Shown piece by piece: positions 31,881 to 42,100 of a stretch of 64,000 nucleotides of DNA. The translations under genes and the position numbers were made by a program. The stretch comes from Amycolatopsis sp. WAC 01376. GTDB lineage: Bacteria; Actinomycetota; Actinomycetes; Mycobacteriales; Pseudonocardiaceae. Position 1 is the first letter of the stretch. Each line of letters begins with the position of its first letter. The notes beneath the pieces were generated by a model. The model made no database searches. It was not told where the DNA came from and saw only the letters and a list, made by a program, of their open reading frames with translations. Location of the stretch: positions 372,001-436,000 of the forward strand of contig NZ_QHKL01000007.1 of NCBI RefSeq assembly GCF_003947415.1, given 5' to 3'.

Positions 31881-34298
31881 TTGAACGCTCCCGTCGCGAC
31901 GGACACCGGCATGTTCCCGGCCAGTGCCCTCATGGAGATGCTGTGGTGGATCCATCAGAGGGCCAGGAACAAGTCCGTCTACAACCAGACCTGGCCGCTG
32001 AAAGCCGACCGGCCGCTGGACTTCGACGCCCTGCGGGTCGCCTGGCAGGCCGTGGTGGACCGCTACGAGGCGATGCGTGCGAGCCTGCACCACCGTGACG
32101 GCGCGATCATGGTGTCCATTGTGGACCATGTCGACGTCGAACCGCAGTGGATCGCGATCGAGGATCCCGGCTCCGTGCCGGTGGAGCCCCTGCTCAGGTC
32201 GATCGCGGGGGAGATCCAGGAGCGGCCGCTCGCGCTGGACGTCGCGCCGGCGGCACGGCTGGTGGCGGTGACCGTCGGAGATCAGTACGAGTTGCTGGTC
32301 ACCGTCCACCACGCCCTCGTCGACGGATGGGGGATGCAGCTGCTGATGGACGACTTCGCCAAGGCGTACGCGGCGGCTGTCGCGGGTGAGGAGCCGGATT
32401 TCGGTGCCGAGCCCCCGGTGTCGTTCCGGGAGCACATCCTCGCCTCGAACGCGGCCCGCACCGACGGCCGCTGGGACGCGAGCCTGAAGTACTGGCGAGA
32501 GAAGCTCGACGGCGCGGTGACCACGACCCTGGTCGCCGACCGGCACACCTACACCGGTACCGGCAACAAGGGCGGGATGGTGCGGTTCGTCTTCAGCAAG
32601 GAGGCCGTCGACGGCATCGGCGAACTCGCGAAGCGGTACTTCACCACACCGTTCAGCGTGCTGTTCGCCGCGTTCCAGACGGTGCTCGCCCGTGGCGGCG
32701 CCGGACCGGAGGTGTGCACGGGCCTGGTCAGCGCCAACCGTATGACGCCACAGGACCAGGCGCTGGTCGGGTATCTGGCCAACGTCCTGGTGACCAGGAC
32801 CGTCATCGAGGACGGCGACTCGTTCGGCACGGTGGTCGAGCGGGTCCGTGACGGCATGTGGGACAGCCTCGCCCATCAGACCGTGCCGTTCTCCCTGGTG
32901 TACGGCGCGCTCACCGAATCGGCGCAGGCCAGGCTGCGGGACGCGATCCCGCTCCTGGTCACCTGGTACGGATCGATCGGTGTCGGGCTGCGCCTCGGCG
33001 ACGTCTCGCTGAAGCTGCAACGAGCGCCGAACCGAGCCGCGCGCACCGACCTCGGGTTCGGGGTGTTCGACTTCGAGGGCGAGTACGTCGTCGAGTCCGA
33101 GTACAACGTCGGCCGGTTCGACCACTCGACGGCGCGGCGCCTGTTCCAGGACATCGACCGGGTCCTCGCGGAGGGTGGACTCGATCCGGAGCTGCCGGTG
33201 GGCACCATCGAGGTCGGATCCAGGACCGCGCCCGCCTATCTGGAACACACCATCACGACGGCCGAACCGGACACCACGGAGATGCCTGAGTCCGCGGCGC
33301 TCGACCAGGTCCGCAGGGTCTGGACGGAGGTGCTCGGCACTCCACCGGCCGGAGCGGACGAAGACTTTTTCGCCACCGGCGGCCGGTCGCTCAAGGTCGT
33401 GCAGTTCGCGTCGGCCATCGAGTCCGAAAGCGGCGTGACGCTGGACATCACCGGGTGGCTCACCGAGCCGACCCCGCGGCGGGCGGCCGAGCAGCTCGAC
33501 GGCGGCCCCGGCGCCGACGACGGCAGCACTCTGGTCGTCCTGCGGGAAGGCGGTGGCCCGCATCTGCATCTGCTGCCCGGCGCGGGCGGCAGCGTGCGGG
33601 ACTATCACGAGCTGGTGGCCGAACTTCCGCCGGACTGGCTGGTCACGGCGTCGCAGGAGCGCACGCCGCTGGACTCGATACCGGCGATGGCGGCGAGGTT
33701 CCGCGCCGATCTCGATGCCGAGGACCTGCACCCTGATCTGCTCGGTGGCTGGTCGATGGGCGGGCAGATCGCGTTCGAGATGGCGGCGACCGGTCGGGGC
33801 GCCCCGCCGCCGGTGGTGCTGCTCGACTCGACACCTCCGGTCCGGCACGGCATCGCCCCCGAGGTGCGGGACGCCGTGGTGTACGAGGTCTTCTCCGAGA
33901 ACATGGCCGCGACGTTCGGCGCGACCCTCGACGGCACGCCTGCCCGGACCACGCCGGGGGATCCCGAGCTGGCGATGCGGGTGCTGGCCGCCCGGCTGGC
34001 CACGGCGAGCGGGCAACCGGTGTCGGTGCCGATGCTCCTCGAGCGCTGGACGACGTTCAACCGGCACACCGACGCGGTCGGCTCGTACCTCAACGAACGG
34101 CCGCTCGCGGTTCCCGCGCTGCTCGTCCGGGCGGAGCTGGCCGAGCACCAGGTGGAGCAGTGGACGACGCAGTTCACCGCACCGCCGCGCCTGATCCGGG
34201 TCGAGGCCGACCACTACGGCATCCTCCGGGCCCCGGTGATCGCGGAGATCGCCGTCGAAATCGTGCGACTCCGTGCCACCGCAACACAATCAGTGTGA
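31881..34298 (+). CDS. NRPS: condensation - PCP - thioesterase
   Basis: 805 aa. The condensation domain (about 10-440) has an intact 'HHALVDG' motif. The PCP has Ser503 in 'GGRSLKVV', and the type I thioesterase (about 545-800) has nucleophile Ser625 in 'GWSMGGQ' and a late His in 'ADHYGI'. There is no A domain, so the PCP must be loaded in trans by one of the two free A enzymes, and the TE releases the product. Read from TTG 31881, nine bases after AGGA; the next Met is within the conserved start. It lies 20 bases after A1 and 13 before the exporter gene. Confidence 0.88.
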   Translation: MNAPVATDTGMFPASALMEMLWWIHQRARNKSVYNQTWPLKADRPLDFDALRVAWQAVVDRYEAMRASLHHRDGAIMVSIVDHVDVEPQWIAIEDPGSVPVEPLLRSIAGEIQERPLALDVAPAARLVAVTVGDQYELLVTVHHALVDGWGMQLLMDDFAKAYAAAVAGEEPDFGAEPPVSFREHILASNAARTDGRWDASLKYWREKLDGAVTTTLVADRHTYTGTGNKGGMVRFVFSKEAVDGIGELAKRYFTTPFSVLFAAFQTVLARGGAGPEVCTGLVSANRMTPQDQALVGYLANVLVTRTVIEDGDSFGTVVERVRDGMWDSLAHQTVPFSLVYGALTESAQARLRDAIPLLVTWYGSIGVGLRLGDVSLKLQRAPNRAARTDLGFGVFDFEGEYVVESEYNVGRFDHSTARRLFQDIDRVLAEGGLDPELPVGTIEVGSRTAPAYLEHTITTAEPDTTEMPESAALDQVRRVWTEVLGTPPAGADEDFFATGGRSLKVVQFASAIESESGVTLDITGWLTEPTPRRAAEQLDGGPGADDGSTLVVLREGGGPHLHLLPGAGGSVRDYHELVAELPPDWLVTASQERTPLDSIPAMAARFRADLDAEDLHPDLLGGWSMGGQIAFEMAATGRGAPPPVVLLDSTPPVRHGIAPEVRDAVVYEVFSENMAATFGATLDGTPARTTPGDPELAMRVLAARLATASGQPVSVPMLLERWTTFNRHTDAVGSYLNERPLAVPALLVRAELAEHQVEQWTTQFTAPPRLIRVEADHYGILRAPVIAEIAVEIVRLRATATQSV

Positions 34299-34311
34299 CC
34301 TTGGAGGAGCT

Positions 34312-35601
34312 GTGTCCGAGCGACCCTCGACCGTTCCCGCCGTCGCGACCGAGCCCCGGCCGTCGCAGCGGCGCAACGAGTGGCTGCTGATCTCGTTCAC
34401 CGGGACGACCAACACCGCGGACGCCGTGATGCGGGTGGCGCTTCCGTTGCTGGCCACCACGGTCACCGATTCACCGGCGTTGATCGCCGCGGTGGCGATC
34501 ATGCTGACCCTGCCGTGGCTGGTGACCGCACTGCACATCGGCGTGCTCGTGGACCGCAAAAACCGGCGCTCGCTGATGGTGGGGGCCGAATTCGCCAGGA
34601 TGGCCGCGATGGCGGTGATGCTCACCGCGGTCGCGGCGGGCTTCGTCAACCTGCCGCTGATCCTCGCCGTGGCCCTGGTACTGGGTGTCGCCGAGGTGGT
34701 CGCGCAGCTGTCCGCGATGTCGATCATCCCGACGGTGACGCCGAAGAGCCGATGGCAGTCGCTGAACGCGCGGCTCACCGCGACCGAATACGTCACGTTC
34801 AGTTTCGTGGGCGCGCCGATCGGCGGATTCCTCGTCGCCGCCGGATTCGCCGTGGCGCTGGGCGCGAGCGGCGCGGTGTACCTGTTCGGCGCGGTGCTGC
34901 TGACCATGCTGGCCGGCGACTTCGCGGTGAAGCAGGCCAAGGAGCGCCGTCCGGCAAGGGTGGAGATCCGCGAAGGTCTGTCGTTCCTGTGGCAGCACCG
35001 GTTGCTGCGGACGATGGCCGCGCTGATCACGGGCATGGCGGGCTGCTGGGCCGCGTGGTACGCGCTCATCCCGGCGTACGCGGTCGGCGGGCCGCTCGGT
35101 CTCACGCCCGCGCAGTACGGATTCCTGCTGACCAGCCTCGGCGCCGGTGGAGTGCTCGGCACGGTCCTGGTCGGCCCGGTCAACCGGTTGATCGGCAGAC
35201 GCTGGGCGATGTTCGTCGACATCATCGGCACGGTGCTGATGGTCGGGGTGCCCGCGGTGGTGCCCGGCACGCCCGCCAGTGTCTGGCCGGTCGGTGTCGC
35301 CGCGTTCTTCGCGGGCGTCGGCGGGACGATGTGGACGGTGAACTCCCGCGTGATCAGCCAGTCTCTGGTGCCCAACGAGCTGCTGGGCCGGTTCAGCGCG
35401 GCGAGCAGGCTGCTGTCCTGGGGCATGCTCCCGGTGTCGGCGGCGATCGCGGGCGGTCTCGCGGAGCTGTTCGGCTTTCAGGTCGCGTTCGGGGTCTTCG
35501 CGGTCGTCTGCCTGCTGATGATCTACCCCTTCCTGAGGGTGATCACGGCCGCCGCGATCGCCGAGGTCGACTCCCCGGCCGGGGAAAGTGGCGGCAAGTG
35601 A
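34312..35601 (+). CDS. MFS exporter
   Basis: 429 aa with about ten to twelve hydrophobic segments and the MFS loop 'GVLVDRKNRRSLMVGAE' near 75-90, the signature between helices 2 and 3. It is of the enterobactin exporter/MFS_3 type common in NRPS clusters. It should pump the peptide product out of the cell, giving export and self-protection. GTG 34312 follows GGAGGA closely. Its stop overlaps the start of the second A enzyme (GTGA), so it is part of the biosynthetic operon. Confidence 0.86.
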   Translation: MSERPSTVPAVATEPRPSQRRNEWLLISFTGTTNTADAVMRVALPLLATTVTDSPALIAAVAIMLTLPWLVTALHIGVLVDRKNRRSLMVGAEFARMAAMAVMLTAVAAGFVNLPLILAVALVLGVAEVVAQLSAMSIIPTVTPKSRWQSLNARLTATEYVTFSFVGAPIGGFLVAAGFAVALGASGAVYLFGAVLLTMLAGDFAVKQAKERRPARVEIREGLSFLWQHRLLRTMAALITGMAGCWAAWYALIPAYAVGGPLGLTPAQYGFLLTSLGAGGVLGTVLVGPVNRLIGRRWAMFVDIIGTVLMVGVPAVVPGTPASVWPVGVAAFFAGVGGTMWTVNSRVISQSLVPNELLGRFSAASRLLSWGMLPVSAAIAGGLAELFGFQVAFGVFAVVCLLMIYPFLRVITAAAIAEVDSPAGESGGK

Positions 35602-37136
35602 TCGATCCACAAGGGACGATGTACGGCTGGTTCCTCGACACCGTCCGGAGATGCCCTGACGCGACGGCCATCGAGGTCCGTGAGGACGCGCTGAGTTACA
35701 GCGAGCTCCGGCTGCTCGTGGACAGGCTGGCGGCCGGGCTGGTGCGGGCGGCGGGCAGGCGCCCGCACGCGGTCGGGCTGCTGGCCGCCCGCAGCCTCGC
35801 CACCTACGCCGGTTATCTCGCGGCACTACGACTCGGTTCGGTCGTCGTCCCGCTCAACCCGAAGTTCCCGGCCGACCGCAACCGGACGATCTGCGCGGCG
35901 GCCGGGGTGGACGTGGTCGTGGTCGACGAGGCGGACGCGTCGGAGGTGGTGGACGGCACGGGCGCCGTCGCGCTGCCCCTGCTCGGCGATTGGCCCGAGC
36001 GGCTGCCCGAGCCGTGGAACCCGTCCTACGACGGCGATCCCGACGCCGTGGCGTACCTGCTGTTCACGTCCGGCTCGACCGGAACCCCCAAGGGCGTGCC
36101 GATCCGGCACCGCAACGTGGCCGGCTACCTGGCGCACTGCGTCGAGCGTTACGCGGTCGCGCCCGGCTGCCGGCTCTCCCAGACCTTCGACCTGACCTTC
36201 GACCCCTCGGTGTTCGACCTGTTCGTCGCGTGGAGTACCGGCGCGACCCTGGTGGTGCCCTCCGACGCGGAGGTGCTCACCCCGGCCCGGTTCGTCACCG
36301 GCAAGCGGATCACCCACTGGTACTCGGTGCCGTCCGTGGTCTCACTCGCCGGTCGGCTGCGCGGGCTGCGCCCCGGCGCGATGCCGGAGCTGCGCTGGAG
36401 CGTTTTCGCCGGCGAGCAGCTGACCGTGGAGCAGGCAAGGGCCTGGGCCGCCGCGGCACCGAACAGCGTGCTGGAGAACGCCTACGGTCCCACCGAGCTC
36501 ACCGTCACGGTCACCGCGTACCGGCTGCCCGCCGATCCCGGGTCGTGGCCGGACACCTCGAACGGCACCGTGCCGATCGGCCGGGTGCACGACGCGCTCG
36601 ACGCGGTGCTGGTCACCGAGGACGGCCGCGCGGGCGAGGACGGCGAGTTGTGCGTCCGCGGCGGACAGCGCTTCGACGGCTACCTCGACCCCGCCGACGA
36701 CCACGGCCGGTTCTTCCGCGGCGAAACGTCGTTCGTCGTGGCCGACGGCGCGCCGCGGGACGGCGATTGGTACCGCACCGGAGACCGGGTCCGGCGGGAA
36801 CACGGCGAACTCGTCCACATCGGACGGTTGGACGATCAGGTCAAGATCCGCGGTTACCGTATCGAACTGGGCGAGATCGAGGCCGTGCTGCGGAAGCATC
36901 CGGGAGTGCGGGACGCCGTGGTGATCGCCGTTCCGGCGCGCGGGCAGACCGTGCTGCATGCGCTGCACACCGGCGACCCGGTCGACGCGGGCGAGCTGAC
37001 CGCCGCCGTCGCTCGCCGTCTCCCCGAGTACATGGTCCCGGCCGCGGTGCACCACGTCGATGTCCTGCCCGTCAACGCGAGCGGCAAGATCGACCGTCGC
37101 CGCCTCGCCGCGGAGGTGACCGACGCCGCGCGGTGA
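35598..37136 (+). CDS. Free-standing adenylation enzyme (A2)
   Basis: 512 aa. Motifs: A3 'TSGSTGTPKGVP', A4 'FDLTFDPSVFDLF', A5 'NAYGPTELTV', A7 'YRTGDRVRRE', A8 'RLDDQVKIRGYRIELGEIE', A10 'NASGKIDRRR'. The pocket begins D-P-F. It shares the same layout and many identical stretches with A1, so the two arose by duplication and diverged in specificity. GTG 35598 overlaps the exporter stop. Candidate partners are the PCP of the C-PCP-TE protein or the carrier fused to the BtrH-like protein. Last gene of the rightward NRPS operon; two hairpins follow. Confidence 0.88.
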   Translation: MIDPQGTMYGWFLDTVRRCPDATAIEVREDALSYSELRLLVDRLAAGLVRAAGRRPHAVGLLAARSLATYAGYLAALRLGSVVVPLNPKFPADRNRTICAAAGVDVVVVDEADASEVVDGTGAVALPLLGDWPERLPEPWNPSYDGDPDAVAYLLFTSGSTGTPKGVPIRHRNVAGYLAHCVERYAVAPGCRLSQTFDLTFDPSVFDLFVAWSTGATLVVPSDAEVLTPARFVTGKRITHWYSVPSVVSLAGRLRGLRPGAMPELRWSVFAGEQLTVEQARAWAAAAPNSVLENAYGPTELTVTVTAYRLPADPGSWPDTSNGTVPIGRVHDALDAVLVTEDGRAGEDGELCVRGGQRFDGYLDPADDHGRFFRGETSFVVADGAPRDGDWYRTGDRVRREHGELVHIGRLDDQVKIRGYRIELGEIEAVLRKHPGVRDAVVIAVPARGQTVLHALHTGDPVDAGELTAAVARRLPEYMVPAAVHHVDVLPVNASGKIDRRRLAAEVTDAAR

Positions 37137-37195
37137 CCTCCGCGTTTCGGCACCTGATTGCGTTCTTTGCCCTGCTCGTTACCCGCTCGGAAGTC

Positions 37196-37244
37196 CGTGA
37201 GGGCCTCCTTCACTACCTTCAGGGTCGGTAAGGAGGCCCTCACG
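37196..37244. terminator. 15-bp hairpin between convergent operons
   Basis: cgtgagggcctcctt (37196-37210) pairs perfectly with 37230-37244. The same 'gtgagggcctcctt..cttcaggg' repeat occurs near 14.0 and 46.3 kb in altered form. Its place between two convergent operons suggests a bidirectional terminator. Confidence 0.68.
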
Positions 37245-37272
37245 ACCTTGTGCTGAGCTGCGCTGGTGCTTG

Positions 37273-37329
37273 GGGACGTAACTCGCGTGTTGGGAGGCGG
37301 TCCGTCTCTGATCACGCGAGTTACGTCCC
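37273..37329. terminator. 17-bp inverted repeat at the end of the BtrH-like gene
   Basis: Arms 37273-37289 and 37313-37329 are perfectly complementary with an 'actcgcgtg' core. The right arm covers the TAA stop and last codons of the BtrH-like gene. A degenerate relative is near 46.45 kb. It may be a terminator or a member of a dispersed repeat that has inserted at the gene end. Confidence 0.5.
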
Positions 37330-38433
37330 TGGGCACGCTCGTCGCGCGAAGGTCGCGCACAGCGAGTCGATGTCCTGCAACGCCTGAGGGGTCAGGTCTT
37401 CGTCGCCGAGTACCACCGCCAGCCGTGTCTCGACCCGTTCGATGATGTCGACCAGCCCGAAGGAGTTGTAGTTGGGGAGCTCGCGCAACGTGGTGGCTGC
37501 GCGCACGGTGGGCTCGTCGATCCTCAGCACGTCCTGGATCGCGGCGAACACCGCGGCGCGGGCGGTGTGCCGGGCGGCGAGCCGGGCCGCGATGGCGACG
37601 TCTTCGTGGAGCAGGAGGCCGAGGTCATCGAGCACGGCGGTGCCGGGGGCACCAGTACGGGATCGGCGCGAGGCCACATAGCTTTTCGAGGCGAGGGTGA
37701 GCCAAGCCTTGGCGTGCTCGTCGACCTCGGGGCTCGGCCGGTCGTGCCGGGCGAGCCAGGCACCGTGAAGCAGGCGCGAGCGGCCCAGCAGCCAGATGTC
37801 GAGTACCAGGCCGTCGCTGTGGTCCGCCGCGAGATAGGCGTCGATGGCGGGGACGGCGTCGGCCATCGCCCTGGCGTTGACCGCGAGGACGTCGGGCTGC
37901 TCGGCGACCGGTTCGGCGGTGAACCGCAAGGCGGTGGCCGTGGGCAGCATGGCGTCCAGTTCGCCGGGGGAGAGCCGCCACACGCCAGGACGGCACGGAC
38001 CCCACGGCGTCTCGTCGTGATAGGCGTCGACCACCGTGTCCGATGTGGACAGAAGGAACGTGTGCTCGGTGTGGCGGCGGCCGGCATACGGCGTCCACGT
38101 CAGGCCGTGCGCGTCGGCGATCACGTACAGCGGGCCGGTTTCGTCGGCCAGCGCCCGCAGCCGGGCGCCGTCGATCCCGTCCCAGCGTCGCTCCACCCGC
38201 AGGCCCAGCGTCTCGTGCGCGGCGGCCAGCCGGTAGGGCAATGAGGCGGCCACCCTCGGCCCCGGCTCGAGATCGAACCGCAGCGGGGCGCCGAGCGACA
38301 GGTGCGCGCCCGCCTCGCCGTGCCGGTCGGCCAGCACGGCGAGGTTGGCCTGCAGGCAGTCCAGCGCGTCCGCCCGCACCGTCTCCAGCAGCGGCGACCA
38401 GAGCCGGTCGTACGTCTCGGCCAGGGAGGTCAC
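37321..38433 (-). CDS. BtrH-like acyltransferase fused to a carrier domain
   Basis: 370 aa. The N-terminal part resembles BtrH_N: an early cysteine in 'DCLQANLAVLADRHG' near 25, then the glycine/leucine-rich 'HLSLGAPLRFDL'. BtrH in butirosin biosynthesis moves an acyl group from a carrier protein to an amine. The C-terminal 75 residues look like a carrier domain: 'LPNYNSFGLVDIIERVE' holds the candidate phosphopantetheine serine, though the usual Gly/Asp-Ser-Leu context is altered to Asn-Ser-Phe. The GTG start overlaps the thioesterase stop (GTGA). If both parts are active it would carry and transfer its own acyl group. Third gene of the leftward NRPS operon; the fold assignment is moderate. 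Confidence 0.68.
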   Translation of the reverse strand: MTSLAETYDRLWSPLLETVRADALDCLQANLAVLADRHGEAGAHLSLGAPLRFDLEPGPRVAASLPYRLAAAHETLGLRVERRWDGIDGARLRALADETGPLYVIADAHGLTWTPYAGRRHTEHTFLLSTSDTVVDAYHDETPWGPCRPGVWRLSPGELDAMLPTATALRFTAEPVAEQPDVLAVNARAMADAVPAIDAYLAADHSDGLVLDIWLLGRSRLLHGAWLARHDRPSPEVDEHAKAWLTLASKSYVASRRSRTGAPGTAVLDDLGLLLHEDVAIAARLAARHTARAAVFAAIQDVLRIDEPTVRAATTLRELPNYNSFGLVDIIERVETRLAVVLGDEDLTPQALQDIDSLCATFARRACPGT

Positions 38434-39158
38434 GATTCCCGCTCCAGGCCGAGGAACGCGTCGACCTCACCGGTGAGCCGGTCCAGGTGCCGCGGTTCGA
38501 ACACGTCGTAGTGGCCCGCGTCCAGGGTCGCGGTCCGCAGGTCCGGCGCGAGCTCACACCACCGTCGCAGCGCGACGGTCCGGCCGGAGATGCCGTCGTC
38601 GGCGTCCCGGCACATCAGCAGCAGCGCCCGCCCGGGATACTCGCGTTCGGCGGCATACCCGGCGAGCGCGTGCGCCTGTGCCCGGAAGGTGCGCTCCACC
38701 CTGGCGACGGTGTGTTCGTCCGGCCGGGGACCGAGGCCGCCCACGATGAGCTTCCTGATCCGTTCGTCGTCCTCGGCCGAGGCGTGGCGGGGCAGCGGCG
38801 AACTGTCCACGATCACCAGATCCGGCCGCGCCCCCCGATCGGCCAGCCGCACGCACATCTCCCAGCCGACGGTGCCGCCCAGCGACCAGCCGAACACCAG
38901 CGCCGGGGAGCGGTCGCCGAGCGCCGACAGGGCGGACTCGGCCATCGCCGCGATGCTGTCCTCCGGCGGTTCCCCGGGTACCAGCCCGGCCGCGCGCACG
39001 GCGTAGACGCTGTAGTGACGGCCGAGGTGGGAAGCCAGTCGCAAGTACGGGTTCAGCCCGCCGCCCGCGCCGGGCAGCATCACGCATACCGGTCGATCCT
39101 TGCGGCGTACCAGGGTGACCAGCCTGCTCGGCGGCTCTTCGCGTACGGGCTCGTTCAT
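38430..39158 (-). CDS. Type II thioesterase / alpha-beta hydrolase
   Basis: 242 aa. The nucleophile is in 'FGWSLGGTVGWEMC' near residue 90, the oxyanion loop in 'MLPGAGGGLNPYLRLA' near 30 and the catalytic His in 'DAGHYDVFEP' near 217. Such proteins remove wrong or stalled acyl groups from carrier domains; a role in product release is also possible. Its ATG overlaps the stop of the C-A-PCP gene (ATGA) and its stop overlaps the BtrH-like gene. Confidence 0.86.
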   Translation of the reverse strand: MNEPVREEPPSRLVTLVRRKDRPVCVMLPGAGGGLNPYLRLASHLGRHYSVYAVRAAGLVPGEPPEDSIAAMAESALSALGDRSPALVFGWSLGGTVGWEMCVRLADRGARPDLVIVDSSPLPRHASAEDDERIRKLIVGGLGPRPDEHTVARVERTFRAQAHALAGYAAEREYPGRALLLMCRDADDGISGRTVALRRWCELAPDLRTATLDAGHYDVFEPRHLDRLTGEVDAFLGLERES

Positions 39159-42100
39159 TGCCGGACCAGCGCTGCCAGCGTCGCCACGGTCGGCGAGCGG
39201 AAGAACTCGACCAGCTGCACGGCCACTCCGTACCGCTCCTGCACCTGGCCCACGACGGTGAAGATGTTCAGCGAGTGCGCGCCGTACTCCAGCACCGGGC
39301 GGTCCCGCTCGACCTGGGGTACGCCGAGCACCTCGGCCCAGATGTCTGCCAGCTCCCGCTCGAGGTCGTCGGCGTACTCGGCGGCGGGTGCGGGCTCCAC
39401 CGCTCGCTGGGCGCTGAGCTGTTCGGCCAGCGCCACCAGCGCGGCCCGGTCGGTCTTGCCGCTGCGGGAAGTCGGTACGGACTCGATGTCGACGATCTCC
39501 ACCGGTGCCATGTACGACGGCAGCCGCTCGGTGAGCGCGGCCCGGACCTGTTCGTGGTCCGGCGCGGCGCCGGGCTCGGGCAGTAGGAAGAGCAACGGGC
39601 GTCGATCGATCCCGTCACCGCGCACCGCGGCCACCGCCTGACGCACGTCGGGCAACCCGGTCGCCACGGCTTCCAGCTCGCCGAGCTCCACCCGATAGCC
39701 GCGGATCTTGACCTGGGTGTCATTCCTGCCGAGGAAGATCAGCGCACCGTTTTCGTCGCGCACCACGTGATCGCCGGTGTGGTAGGCCGTCTCGCCCGGG
39801 GTGAAACCGTCGGGCAGGAACCGTTCGGCGGTGCGCTCCGGGTCGTTGACGTAACCCTCCGCGGGCGAGTGACCGCCGAGCAGCAGCTCGCCGGGGACCC
39901 CCGCCGGCGCGAGATGACCGGTTTCGTCGACGACGTACGCGGTCACGTTCGGCAGCGGCAAGCCGATCGGGACGTGGCGTGACCACGACGGGTCGGCCGC
40001 GGTCAGCCGCCAGGTGGTCGCGGCGTTGGTCTCGGTCGGCCCGTAATGGTTGACCAGTGTGCACTGTGGATGGTCGGTGAAGAACGCGCGGATCTCCTCG
40101 TCCACCAGCAATTGCTCGCCCGACACGCACAGGTATCGCAGCGACGGCAGGTGCGTCCGCACGGACTGCACGAACGGGCGCAGCGCCGCCACCGGAAGGT
40201 AGAGATGGGTCACCTCGGTGTCGGCGACCCGGCGCACCAGCTCGGGGAAGTCGCGCCGGTCGGCGGGCTCCCGCGACACGACGGTCGCCCCGGCCAGCAG
40301 CGTGGGCAGGATCTCCTGGAACGACACGTCGAAACCGGCGGGCGCGTACTGCAGGAACCGGCTGTCCGCGGTCATGTCCAGCGCGGAGATCTGCCAGGCG
40401 GCGAGATTGAGCAGCGGCCGGTGGCCCATGAGCACGCCCTTGGGCAGCCCGGTCGAGCCGGACGTGAACATCACGTAGACCGGAGAGTCCGCCGTCGCGA
40501 CTGCCGCGCTTTCCACATCGGACTCGAATGCGGCGGCCGGAGCGACTTCGACCCCGTGCAGGGTGACACCGGAGCCGATCACCACCCGGCAGCGGGACTG
40601 CCGCACCATGTACGACAACCGGTCGGCGGGCAGGCTCGACTCCAGCGGCAGGTAGGTCGCGCCACGCCGCAGGATCGCCAGTATCGACGTGACGGTCTCG
40701 CTGAGGGAGTCCAGCCGCAGCCCGACGACGTCTCCCTGGCCGACCCCGCGATCGGCGAGCCCGGAGGCGATGCGCTCGGCGGTACGGGAAAGCTCGGCGT
40801 AGGTGAGCGTGCGGCCGGGTTCGGTGACCGCGACGGCGTCCGGAGTCCGGCGCGCGGTCTCGGCGAACCACTCGTACAGGGTCGGCGACGGCACCTGCGC
40901 CGGATACCCGTCATGGCGCCTGCTTCGCACGGCCGAGGCGTCGTCGAACAGTTCGGCGAGGGTGAGCGTGCCGTCGGCCACCGTCCGGCGCAGCGCGGTC
41001 CGCATCGAGTTCAGCAGCCCGTCGGCGACCGCGGGCGGGATCAGCTCGCTGTCGTACTCCAGTTCGAGCAGCCACCGGCCGTCGACCAGGGTGGCACCCA
41101 GCCACAGGTCGAACTTGGCGGTGCCGTTGCCCGGCTCGTACGCGCCGACCACCGCGCCGGTCCCGGTCGCCGGGTCGAACGTGTCCTGCATGGCGAGCAT
41201 GCAGGAGAACAGGGGGTTGCGGTCGCTCGGCCGGTCCGGCTGCACCTGTGCCACCAGCTGGTTGAACGGGACGTCCACCGCGGAGCGGCAGTGGTCCACC
41301 GCGGCGCGGACGGTCTTGTCGAGGTGTTCGTCGACGGTGCGCGTCCAGTCCACGTCGACGGTGACGGGCAACGTGTTGACGAAGAATCCGCACAGGTCGT
41401 ACGAGCCGATCGTGCGCCGCGCGGTGAACGGGCTGCCGATCAGCACCCGCGTCACGCCGCCGTGCCGCGCCAGCACCGTGCCGTACACCGCGGAGAACAC
41501 CACGAACGGGCTGACCCCGAGCCGTTTACAGGTGGCCTGGAACCGCTCTGACTCGGTTTCGCCGAGGGTCCACGAGATCCGCTGTCCGGCGAACTCCGTC
41601 CGGTGTGGACGGTCGGGTCGCGGGTACAGCACGAGCGGCGGGACTTCGCGCAGCCGTTCGGCCCAGGTGGTGACCTGTTCGGCCGTCCGCGCCGAACCCG
41701 CGGCCCGGTTCTGCGCGTTGAGTTCCTTCACCAGCGCGGCTTCCCGGCTCACCCGCAGCGTTTCCACGTCCATCGGGCCCGCCAGGGCGCGGTCGAGGTC
41801 GCGCACGATCGGGCCCATGGAAACCCCGTCGCCGACCAGATGGTGGCCGCAGATCAGGATCGCCGCGGCACTGTCGTCGGTGGCGCGCACGAAACCGAAC
41901 CGGTGCACCGGTCCGGTCGTCAGATCGAACGGCGCGCGGCCGATGTCCCTGCCCAGCGCGGCGAGTGTGGCGGCGTATTCGGCGGGCGGCACGGAGATCG
42001 ACTCCAGTGGCAACTCGTCCGCGGTGGGCGGAGGCCGCAGCACGGCGTGCATCTCCGGATGCAGCCGGAACACCTGGCGCAGCGCCGGCTGAACGGTGAC

